From contig OX459104.1 in the NCBI GenBank assembly GCA_949775045.1, positions 2,525,929 through 2,589,928 on the forward strand: a DNA stretch of 64,000 bases, read 5' to 3'. The stretch is from Metridium senile. Taxonomy: Eukaryota; Cnidaria; Anthozoa; Actiniaria; Metridiidae. The notes under the pieces were generated by a model. It searched no databases, was not told where the DNA came from, and was given only the letters and a program-made list of their open reading frames with translations. A program made the translations under genes and the position numbers. Shown here piece after piece: positions 43,501-53,100 of the stretch; the stretch's first letter is position 1, and each line of letters starts with the position of its first letter.

Positions 43501-43552
43501 GCAAGACAAAGACTAGCGAAGCAAGTAATAGATGCACACAGTATTTCTCCAT
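25184..43552 (-). CDS. Gene B: giant secreted acidic Ser-Gly-rich protein with C-terminal C-type lectin domain (proteoglycan-like)
   Basis: Exons: 43489-43552 (signal peptide MEKYCVHLLLASLVFVLLF, then NQ), 26697-42410 (5238 codons without a break), 26200-26337, 26043-26102, 25184-25576. All junctions are GT-AG, phase 1. In the protein: residues 1-21 signal peptide; a KR site near 58; about 60-590 acidic/Asn-rich with Ser-Gly; about 592-1182 tandem 55/110-residue repeats; about 1666-3360 some 26 repeats of 66 residues carrying ISGDDE and Ser/Thr/Pro stretches; about 3840-4360 basic with NxS/T sequons; about 4360-4760 PYM/Gln/Asn-rich; then helical Lys-rich; about 5327-5457 a C-type lectin domain. 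Acidic-flanked Ser-Gly is the classic glycosaminoglycan attachment context, and the Ser/Thr blocks are mucin-like. I infer an extracellular proteoglycan core. The lectin exon ends in a strong GTAAGT donor; if unused, translation stops at 25131 (5473 aa). Confidence 0.75.
25706..25937. mobile_element. Palindromic MITE in a gene B intron
   Basis: Arms of about 100 bp (TACACCTACTTGCxGTAAGG, TTGTCATACA, AATAGAACATTTGTGATTTA) are repeated in reverse. The right arm holds GCG|GTAAGG, a donor-like string. Confidence 0.8.
32400..37480 (-). repeat. Array of ~26 units of 66 aa (198 bp) in gene B
   Basis: Each unit carries an acidic stretch (NDDEDEEE), the ISGDDEK motif, then TTTSTSTKSPTSPSPTT and STSASSTSKDEQSQS-like Ser/Thr tracts. 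The period is 198 bp (for example 34310 to 34508). A 594-bp block of three units is itself repeated (near 34240 and 34835). Some units lost the Ser-Gly (EKSISVSTS and EKSITVSTS). Units decay towards 32.4 kb. Confidence 0.9.
38930..40700 (-). repeat. 110-aa (330-bp) tandem repeats of two 55-aa halves in gene B
   Basis: Two alternating halves, QDEEEINQPETGHRKLQKI.. and NDEQLTQPERGHKKLHKV.., repeat at exactly 330 bp (copies begin near 39215, 39545, 39875 and 40205 with nearly identical DNA). Outer copies are more diverged. Each half ends in a GKSEEEVFNGELKAQ-type acidic segment. Confidence 0.9.
42700..42900. repeat. Two-copy ~85-bp tandem repeat in gene B intron 1
   Basis: GAACAAAACTAAATAGxTATTG and CACTGxAGCAGAACAGTG recur within 100 bp (42733-42892). 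The rest of the intron (42411-43488) shows no other feature. Confidence 0.55.
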
Positions 43553-43989
43553 TGGAACTAAACCAGATAAACCAAGTTATGATGCGTGTAGAAAGAAACA
43601 CTGCGAGTACCCAGTGTCTGAGTTAGAGGTCATTCCACTGAACTTAATACATTGTTTCCATAACACGGTAGTAAATATTTACAACGAAGCCCTTTCCTAG
43701 AACAGCGCGCGTTTTTCTTGGAAAAAATCGTATCGTTTCCTGGAGTTTCTGCAGAAAAAATCCAAGCTAATTTCAAACCATTTTGTAATTTTTCGATACC
43801 AAGTAGTCTATTGAGACGTCATAAGTGAAACTGATCGACAGTCATTCAGTGAAGGCTCGGGCAAGCGTTAAGCCAATAGTTGTCAGGGTCATGTGCGATG
43901 AATCAAAAACCTGCTCCTTTTTTGTTCTGTGAACAGGTGACTTTGTTACCCTACTTGAATGAATTCTGATATGACCGATCTTGCATCAT
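43553..43989. other. Region upstream of gene B
   Basis: An acceptor-like ggtttatctggtttag ends 5 bases before the gene B ATG. No TATA box is evident. A small CpG-containing patch (GCGCGCGTTTTT) lies at 43705-43720. Confidence 0.35.
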
Positions 43990-44905
43990 ATATTGTCAAT
44001 TTCTCTAATTCACACCTATTTAACACAGATAAAAACTGTGAGATACAAAATGTTCTTTTATCAATTTTTGGTCCTAGATTAAGTGGCTTTTTTTTAAATT
44101 TTATAAGGGTAATTTTGCGTTTTATAGTCAATTTCTTCGCACCTATTTATCACAGATAACATTTTTCTTATAACTGTCAGACACATAATGTTCTTTTACA
44201 ATTTTGGTCGTAGATTAATTGGCTTTTTATATATGATTTGGGTAATTTTGCGTTTTAAAGTCAATTTTTGGGCATCTATGTGACACAGATAAAACTTTTC
44301 TTCAAACTGTCACATACATAGTGTCTCTTTGGTCGTAGATTAAGTGGCTTTTTATAAATTTGATTTGATTTCTTTTTCGTTATATGTGGTCAATTTCTTT
44401 GCACTTATTTATCACAGATAAACAATTTCTTCAAACTAGCACAGACAATGTTCTTTTACAATTTTGGTCGTAGATTAAGTGGCTTTTTCTTAAATTTAAT
44501 TTGGCAATTTTGCGTTATATGGTAGATAATAAATTTCGAATTCTACGCACCTATATTTAACACAGATAAGAATTTTCTTCAAACTGTCATACACAAATTG
44601 CTTTTGTGCAACAATCATACTAATACACAACAAACTGTTCGTTTTACATTTCTTCTTGTGACTATACAGATTTAGTGGCATTCTCTTATATTTATTTTGG
44701 GTAATTCTGCGTCTATATATATTGCCAATTGTCAATTGCACCTATATTCAATTTGGTCGCACATATTTAAACCAGATAAAACTCTTTCACTCTTTCACTC
44801 TTCACAGTTCGCAAGTGAACTGCTGTTTTTACAGTTTTTATTCTAGATTGGGTGGCTTTTTCCTTAGATTTTATTTGGGTAATTTTCCTCCTTAAGTCTG
44901 CAAGA
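43990..44905. repeat. Degenerate ~135-bp satellite-like array
   Basis: GTCGTAGATTAAGTGGCTTT and variants occur near 44070, 44209, 44333, 44468, 44670 and 44845. Each is followed by TTTGGGTAATTTTGCGTTxTA and CACAGATAA. About six diverged units lie upstream of gene B. Confidence 0.75.
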
Positions 44906-45699
44906 TTAAAGGTATACTTACTGCTTTACGAAACTCAAAATACTTTTAAAAAAACTAAAGAGCTGCTAATTGATTTGTTTAACCTGAAAGTTTCTTATTA
45001 GAGCTACAATTATATGCAAAATACCATGGGACATTATCCAGTTTTTACGTAAAAAAAACTTTTATAAAAAATTAACGTTCCTCCTCTCCCCCGAATTAAT
45101 GCTGAATTTTTGGAAATATCTCTCAGAAAGAAAGGCCAATCAACATTACTTTTTTGGGGAGAGAGGGTGTTGCTAAAGAAAATGTATTTATTTTGTATGT
45201 TTTTCATTCAAACATATGCTGCTGTATTCATTTATATATATTCTATTTATTCTACTTTATCTAATATTTACACTGCTGTCTACCCGTACGTAGTTTGAAG
45301 CAAATATATCACCTGGGAAATAAAATATGCTAGTCGATGTGTCATAGAGACTTCGGGTTCCAAACCAATGAATATCCACGTCGAAGTTAGCACATTTTGG
45401 CAAATTTTAATCTCAATTTAATCCAATTTTAATGCTTAAGGATACACGGGACACTATTTTCTCGGCAGTAACTTTTGATAAAAACACAAAATTCCAAAAA
45501 CTATAAGCTATGCGCGCTTTTCCATCAATTATTACGACCTTTTGCATGTAGACTCCAACAATGCTCAAATTTCAAAGTGTGCCTGTGTTTCTTTGTTTTC
45601 CTTTTAGTTCTTTAGATATTAGCGATTTACCAAAAATGCTCTTAAAAACATGTATGTCTAAACGGACATAACGAAAAAAATGTTAAACGTTAAACGTTA

Positions 45700-46406
45700 A
45701 AAAAGAAAATGCAAACACGCTTGACAAGTTCAAAATACGTATAATAGGATGCAAAAAAAATTTGATCGGTCTATGGATACTCATATAAATTCAATCTGTA
45801 ATTCTGCTGCTTTTGCTCTGAGACGAATTGGCGCAATAAGGAAGTATTTAGACATGGCAAATGCCGAATGCCTTATTCATGCATTTGTCACGTCTAAACT
45901 TGACTATTGCAATAGTTTGCTATATGGTCTTCCGGAAAAACAAATTAGAAAATTGCAACTCATCCAAAATTCTGCTGCACGTATTTTCAAGAAGATAAAG
46001 AAATCCGACCATATCACTCCTGTTCTACACGACCTTCACTGGCTACCTCCTATCCAAGCGCATCATCTATAAAGTTCTACTACTGACATACAAGGTTGTC
46101 AACCATTCTGCCCCAAAGTACATGACTGATCTACTAAAACTTCACAAACCTAGAAGAACACTGCGTTCTGGAGCTGATCATCTGAGAATGGAAGAGCCAA
46201 TATACAAAACCAACAGCTACGGTGGGAGAGCTTTCAGTGTATGTGCTCCTAGACTATGGAACAAAGTCCCACTAGAGACAAGAAAAGTACCATCTGTCGA
46301 GTTTATGAACAATGTCTTGAAATCCATTTTTTATGTATATATGTATATATTCTGTTTTGATATTTGTAAGAGCATTGAGATAGTATGGAATGCGCTGAAG
46401 AAATAA
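45700..46406 (+). pseudogene. CR1/L2-like LINE reverse transcriptase C-terminus, 5'-truncated and frameshifted
   Basis: Frame 1 reads FVTSKLDYCNSLLYGLP, KLQLIQNSAARIF and HITPVLHDLHWLP, signatures of the RT thumb/C-terminal region in CR1/L2/Jockey LINEs. At about 46050 the frame shifts, and the second part gives YKVLLLTYKVVNHSAPKYM, GRAFSVCAPRLWNKVP. The 3' end (GAATGCGCTGAAGAAATAA) runs into (ATT/ATC)n. Dead copy. Confidence 0.85.
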
Positions 46407-46637
<231 letters not shown>

Positions 46638-47346
46638 GTAAACCGTGTGAATGTTAACTTTTCAAATCGAGCCAGTGCGCATTTAAGGAATCCTCGATAT
46701 TTCAAAAACAAATGATTTTTATCCAAAACGTTTAGCAATTATGTAAACTTTGGCTATTTAGCTTTCAAAACATGTATACTTTATGGGGAATTTAATGCGA
46801 ATTGAACGCTCTATAATATTTTTCAAAAACATGTCTGTCCCTAAAGCGTCCCGTGTATCCTTAATCTAAGATAACTTGTTAATTTTTGTTGTTGTTGTTG
46901 TTGTTGTTTTTTAAGAAATCTTGAAATCTAAATTTGCTAAGCCTGCATTAAACCTGTTTTAAAACTTGATGAGCCTGTTTTAATCTTTTGACAACATGTT
47001 TTTGAAATTGTACTGAAGTCATGCTATTTCAGTATTCAGTCGAAACGATCAAAAACAGGGTTTACATTCATGTTTGACCTGTTTGCATTCCTCAACCCCC
47101 AATAGGCATATAGCCAGCGCTTTTACAGAATTCGAAAGCTGTATAATAAAAAAAATTGATGATTACGTTTCTTCTGCGTAATAATTTATCATAAATTATA
47201 ATTCAACAACAAATATTCCTCCGCTCTCATTGGTCGAGGGGCGATCACGTGACGTGATAGCGCCTGCCGCGAAGGGATACTATCAGCGCATAATGCCCTC
47301 TGAGCTTTTCGTCCGCTTCGGAAAATTTTGTTGTTGTATAATAAAA

Positions 47347-47473
47347 ACAATAGAGCAGTTAAAATCTCGGGCATAATGCTGTGATAGTTGCCCTTACTAT
47401 TTGTTTTTCTGAACATCCAGTTTCTGCGGCCAACTATCACAGCATAATGCCCTCGTTTCAACTACTCTATTGT
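47347..47473. mobile_element. Short hairpin MITE
   Basis: Arms ACAATAGAGCAGTT...GGGCATAATGCTGTGATAG and CTATCACAGCATAATGCCC...AACTACTCTATTGT form a 127-bp inverted repeat. A weaker inverted repeat with CAACAACAAA ends lies just upstream (about 47190-47345). Confidence 0.75.
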
Positions 47474-47490
47474 TTAAATAGACACCAAGC

Positions 47491-47516
47491 TTTCGGCCAT
47501 CTTGGCCATCATCAAG
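47491..47516 (-). other. TTGATGA-hairpin-GAAAGC module
   Basis: The reverse complement reads TTGATGA, T, GGCCAAGATGGCC (a four-pair stem), then GAAAGC. It has the same layout as the modules at 15722 and 19142. Confidence 0.4.
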
Positions 47517-47779
47517 GTAGTACACATAGAGCGGTTTTCGTATGAGTGGGGAAACTGGCCGTAATATTTACCGCACAGTTACGGTACTGTTACTGTAGAA
47601 TTTTCGAATGTTTTTATAGAACTTACAGTACGGTTACGGCTACGGTACGGTACGGTCAGTTTCCCTTAACAAGAAGCGTGCGCACACAGAAACAAGCATT
47701 GAGAAAATACAACAGCGCGAGCTAGTAAATAGAATAGAACGCGCGGAAGGACAAAATAACAACAATGAATAAAATATAT

Positions 47780-48123
47780 AATAGTCCTTTTCACAGTTCG
47801 AATCTAACAACCTCAGCCTCGATAGCGTGTTATATATTCTTTATAATCTATATACCGTCTATATCACAGTTCCGTTCAGTGACCACGAGCTTGTAATAGT
47901 TCCAAGTCGATGTTCCAGTTGCTGCGCATAGCAAAACTATAATTTATCACGTGCAGCAACTGGAACTATCATTCCTGGTCACTGAACGGAAATGTAAAAA
48001 GGACTATTGTATGATAATACGTATACATTTCTTAAATTACCGTGAGCTGTAGTCAAATTGTAAAGAATATGTTACACGCTATCAAGGCTGAGGTTGTGGA
48101 CGAGAACTGTGAAAAAGTCTATT
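47780..48123. mobile_element. Foldback MITE with nested inverted arms
   Basis: Outer ends AATAGTCCTTTTCACAGTT and AACTGTGAAAAAGTCTATT. Next come AACCTCAGCCTCGATAGCG and CGCTATCAAGGCTGAGGTT. Inside these, GTTCAGTGACCA and TGGTCACTGAAC form another inverted pair. The outer end resembles the family at 3768. Confidence 0.75.
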
Positions 48124-48296
48124 GCGGAACACACAATGTTCATTTTTTCCTTAACTTTATTTACATTTATCGTCCCTATTTACATGTTCAAAAGAAAGCT
48201 TTTTCAATCTAAAGCCGAGAGCTCAAACTAGCATTAGTTTACATACCAATTATGTCAATACAATCCCACCCACCAACCCACCCACCCAACCAAAAG

Positions 48297-48560
48297 TCAT
48301 ATCATTTCTACATATTTCATTATATAATAATTACAATCATTATTAGTCCAAGGCAGATTCTTAGCAATATCAATTCTTCTTCATATCATAGTCATATCAT
48401 TTCTACATATTTCATTATATAATAATTAAAATTATTATTGGTCCAAGGATTCTTAGCAATATAAATTCTTCTTCATATCATAGTCATATCATTTCTACAT
48501 ATTTCATTATATAATAATTAAAATTATTATTATTCCAAGGCAGATTCTTAACAATATTAA
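48297..48560. repeat. Three-copy ~92-bp tandem repeat
   Basis: CATATCATTTCTACATATTT followed by CATTATATAATAATTA and an ATTCTTAGCAATAT block recurs near 48298, 48391 and 48484. Confidence 0.8.
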
Positions 48561-49041
48561 TTATTTTTCTTAATATTATTGGTGGTCATCTATCACACGG
48601 TTTCCGGTGGGGGTTTATGATACAATTATACAATATCAAGGGGGATAATTTTGAGCTCCAAATGTGGGTGTCTAGTCACGGAAGTCAACCCCTGGATACC
48701 CTTGTTTTTACAAGGATCCAAAATGTATATTATATATTAATCTTTGCAAAGCCATATACATATGTCGTAAAATTACACTTAATGACATTATATTACAGTA
48801 TCCACTAGAAAAAGTTCGACCAATATGACATTATTTTTGACAGTTTTTGCATCAACTACAACCTTCGGTTACAAAAAAAAGCCTATAGAGGGATATCTTG
48901 GCAGCCATGTTTGTGGGCAAGTGCAAACGTTTTTGATTGACAAAAGATAACAGTTCCTTTAAGAGAAAAGCTCGATTGTTTTGACCACAAACACATCCTC
49001 GGGAAGCCAGGGGTAATCTTCTGTCGCTCGTTTCTCGCTCC
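48561..49041. other. Intergenic, no feature seen
   Basis: AT-rich sequence with no convincing gene or repeat. Confidence 0.5.
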
Positions 49042-49240
49042 TAGAAAAAATACCCCTGGGAAAGTAGTCTGTTGGAGCTTGTTCCGGAAGTCAAAATTCA
49101 AACTTATTCAACGACTTTCTTTGAATGGTTATCTTGATTTTCATTGCTCGACCTCAACAGGTCGACCAATCAGGAAAGAGCTGAATTTTGACTTCAGGAA
49201 CTAGCTCCAACAAACTACGTTTCCAGGGGTATTTTTTCTA
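49042..49240. mobile_element. TA-flanked MITE
   Basis: TAGAAAAAATACCCCTGG and CCAGGGGTATTTTTTCTA are perfect inverted ends. Arms continue with TTGGAGCT and AAGTCAAAATTCA for about 58 bp. 199 bp. Confidence 0.8.
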
Positions 49241-49282
49241 TGCCACAAACATGGCTGAGTAATATAACATCAGTCAAAAGCT

Positions 49283-49405
49283 TCGTTTTCGTTGGTCCCC
49301 TAATACAGTACCGCTATTGTTCGGTTAGGTTCAGGGTAATTGTTTGGAAAGACTTAATTATTCGTTTAAACTAATTATCCTAAACGATGTTTTGATTTGG
49401 ATCTG
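49283..49405 (-). repeat. Single inverted copy of the sequence amplified at 59.0-59.7 kb
   Basis: The reverse complement contains AAAACATCGTTTAGGAT, GTCTTTCCAAACAATTxCC and AATAGCGGTACTGTATTAGG, the core of the 170-bp unit at 59038-59674. Confidence 0.75.
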
Positions 49406-49454
49406 ATTGTCCCACATGGCTGTCATGAAATCCATCTATAATACCCCCTTATAT

Positions 49455-49880
49455 AATAGGTCTTTTGCAACAACAGGTCACGTGACCTTGCCCCTTTTAA
49501 ATCGAGCAGCTGTGTCAAAATGAACATCGGAAATGAAAATAGCACCTCCATATTAGTAAGAAGCCAAAGTTTTAGCTCATAATGATGAGCATATGAGAAA
49601 TGGCATTAAATATAAAATTCAATATTTTATACGGGATTTGTATGGAAAATATGCACTGGATGGCAAAGCTTGCCATCCAGAACAGATTTGCCATACAAAT
49701 CCTAATAACATATTTAATTTTAAATTAAATGCCATTTCCCTCATGTTACATTTTATGAGCTGATATTCTACGTTCTTCCTAATATGGAGGTGCTCTTTTC
49801 ATTTTTGATGTTCATTTTGACACAACTGTTCGAATTAAAAGGGGTAGGGTCACGTGACATGTTGTTGCAAAAGGCCTATT
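49455..49880. mobile_element. MITE family with TTTTGCAACxxxxGTCACGTGAC ends, copy 2
   Basis: Ends AATAGGTCTTTTGCAACAAC and GTTGTTGCAAAAGGCCTATT are perfectly inverted. The interior matches the copy at 10259 (AAATCGAGCAGCTG, GCCATCCAG, GAGGTGCTCTTTTCATTT). It lies just downstream of gene A. Confidence 0.85.
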
Positions 49881-50186
49881 GTCCCTAAAAGGTGAGGATA
49901 TTGCGAAACTGAATATCTGCGTCACAGACATTATCTTACATTGTTCAATCAATCAATCAAAAGTTTTTCATCAACTACTTTGTAGTACTATTAGACAATC
50001 ATTTCCGTCAAGTAATTATTTTTTGTCCAATGACCAATGTCCATCATATGCAAAACCTACATACTGGTCGGATATAAGTTATATAATACTCATTTGATAT
50101 AGTTCATCTTAATAATTGAGCCGATTTTTTGTCGATTACTTTTCATGAAAATCACACACCAAAGCCCATAATTTCAATCCAATGTT

Positions 50187-53100
50187 TTAACTTTTTGAAT
50201 GGCGATTATGATGTCGGTTGTGACGTAAAACGTGACGTAAGAGGGGATGTCTCTTTAGACTCCGCCTTTTGCGCATGCGCTGTTTCTCGTCTTGAGCCTT
50301 CTGATGATCCTTGATGAGCTGAGTTAAGATTTTCGACTGCATATCGTACAAATCGTCCATTCTTGTCAGGAGTTTCCTCATAAGTATAACACCTACCTTC
50401 TCCTTCTTCGGCTTCTTAATTTCAGTTTTCTTGGATGCTACCTTTGGTAATGTAATGTTTGCCTTCTTGGCAAACTTGGCAGCAAAATTTGCGATTTCAA
50501 GCTTGGGGATGGATGGTGATCCAAACACGTCGAGCTTGCTTCTCTTTTTCTCTTCATGTTTTCCCTTCTTTTTTCCTTCTAGGAAATGGCTTGTGTTGAT
50601 GTTATTACGTGATCCTTTAAGCCAGATATTGATCTCATTTCTACGGTGCAAGTGTTTCTCTTCGGAATTGTGCAGATCCCTTTCCAAGGCTTCCAAGCTA
50701 CGTTTTCGTATCTGTGGGTCCTTCTCTGACTTGAGTCGCAGCAGATGCTCCTTTGCTCTTTTCAATGCGGAATATTTTGCTGTTTCGATAACAGTGAGTA
50801 TCTTCTCGATCTTCTTGATAGTTTCAAGTTTGGTTTTTGCGATGTTCTCTCGTTTGATATCATCGTCAAGTCTATGCTGCTCCTCATTGATCTTGTTCTT
50901 CAAATTCTCGTTATCGGGAACTTCATCGGATAACTTTTTATCGTTCTTGATCTTCTCTTCCTCCTGTTTGACCTGCTGATCAAACTGTGTTTTCTCGTTC
51001 TTTGTTTCACTTTCTACGTCATCAATGATATGACTGACAGCTGGTGGCGATAGACCAATCTTATTCTCGATTTTCTGCACAACCTGAGCTGCTTTTGATG
51101 TGTCGTGTATTTTGGTGATGGCGTCGTTCAACAATGGGTTGACTACAAAACAAGCAATCGTAACATAAACAAGAAAACAATTAAATAATAATCAATCAGA
51201 CTTTAACTTTAGCATCCATCTAATATATTTTAAGATAGAGTATTTATAGAGTTTAAAGATATTGGTTGTATTATATTTTTTATGTTGGTATGTATTTTTA
51301 CCGATAATCTTCAATAAAGACATTAAAAAAAACATTAGAAATTTGTTTGCAGAGAAGAAGAGATTTTCACACAGTAATTATACTTCTGTGTGTCTTTGAG
51401 TAGCATTTTCTAAATCTCTGTAAAATGGAGCATTTATAGAAAAGAGGAGGAAAGAGCGCAACATCGGCTTCCTGGGGGACCAAATGGTTCTTTCTCAGAA
51501 TAAAATTACCGAATACTGATTACCGTAGAACTATGAAATGCAAAATACTTTCCATGTTACAGAAAACAATATAGTATACTTATTATTGTAGTCATTGGAA
51601 GAACGTTTTAAAAGGTTTAAAATACGTGGTTCTGCCAGCGAAATCCCTTGTGGTGGGCTAGGTGGGTTAGGTAATATAGTGGTTTAGCCCCAACAAAAAA
51701 CGCAAATACATTTAGCCATGAATTGGAGAGGAATTAGACCATGCAAGAGCGTACCACCCAGCTTATTTCTATCGACGCAAGATATTGATTAGTGCTTTTC
51801 CTTTTATTTACACTATCATCATCATCATCCCTATTACCATAATCAGTTCTCAAACATTAACATAAATATTGTTTTACACATTATTTGATTATTTGATTAT
51901 TTTACACTTACCAAGCTGCTGCTCGTAAGGTTGGTAGCCATAACCTTGTGAGTAAGGAGATTGTGGCCAGGAATAGCTATCACCTGCATACTGCATTCCT
52001 GGATTCGGCCAGGAATTATAACCATTGAACGTCTGCTGCTGTGGGTAGACTTGTGGACCTTTATAATGACAATTATAATTATGATTAAGAGAAATATAAG
52101 GAGAAGGAGAAGGAGAAGGAGAAGGAGAAGGAGAAGGAGAAGGAGAAGGAGAAGGAGAAGGAGAAGGAGAAGGAGAAGGAGAAGGAGAAGGAGAAGGAGA
52201 TTAGGAAAAGGAGATTAGGAGAAGGAGAAGGAGAAGGAGAAGGAGGATACTTTGATAATGAGGGGAAGTAGATATGGATAAAGATCACAATAGTTATGAT
52301 GATGAAAATTAGGTTTTAAACTTAATTAAGATAAGATGGCGACGAGAATAATAATTATAACGATACGGATATAGAGGAGGATCAAAACAAAGATGAGGAA
52401 TAGGATAAGAACTGATGATAATGAGCGGAGAAGGAAAAAGCAATAAAGATATGTTAAAGAAGAAGTATGATCAAGAGCATGGCATAGTAAACTGAATTAG
52501 ACCATACATATTAGGGGGGGAAGTACTCCCTTTGTCCAAGTGGTAAGGCAGATCGGCGGAGGTTTTGAAAATGACCCTTAAAAGGTACGCAAAGATACAA
52601 ATAAAGCAGAGTAAAAATGACCCTTACAACTGATTTTTGAGCCAAAACTCTAAAAGGACCCTAAAAGGTACGCATAGGAAGTATTTTAACCCTAAAAGGT
52701 ACGCCGATCATCCCTATCACTTGGATAAAGGGAGTAATCCCCCTCCTCCCCCCCCCCCCCCCCCCCCCCCGGGAATATTGGCTTATGATGATGATCATCG
52801 ATAGCGGTAAAGTTAGCAATTCGATTGGAACCATCACTTTACCTTGGTACGGCAGGTTTTGTGGCTGTTGGACCTGCTCATCGTTAAACTTTTGATTCAT
52901 AGGGTTCTCATCATATTGTTTCTCGTCCGGTTTCTGTTCAGCTGTAAACGGCTTTTGAGGTTGCTGAGGTTGTGGGTATGCTGGTGCTGCCATATATGGC
53001 ATTTGTGGTGGCTGAGGTGCTGCTGGGAAATATGGGTTAAATTGCTGGACAGGGACCGCAGGCTCAAGTGGAGCAGGCATTTGGAATTGTGGGTACATTG

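Noticed and set aside
47160..48560. CRISPR-like array because of regularly spaced repeats
   Set aside because: These are inverted-repeat MITEs and a 92-bp tandem repeat in an animal genome; there are no short direct repeats with unique spacers.
52661..52842. Extension of gene A exon 4 past 52843
   Set aside because: The frame stays open through a MITE and poly-C run by chance. A clean phase-1 donor (CAAG|GTAAAG) at 52843 leads in frame to the exon at 52058.
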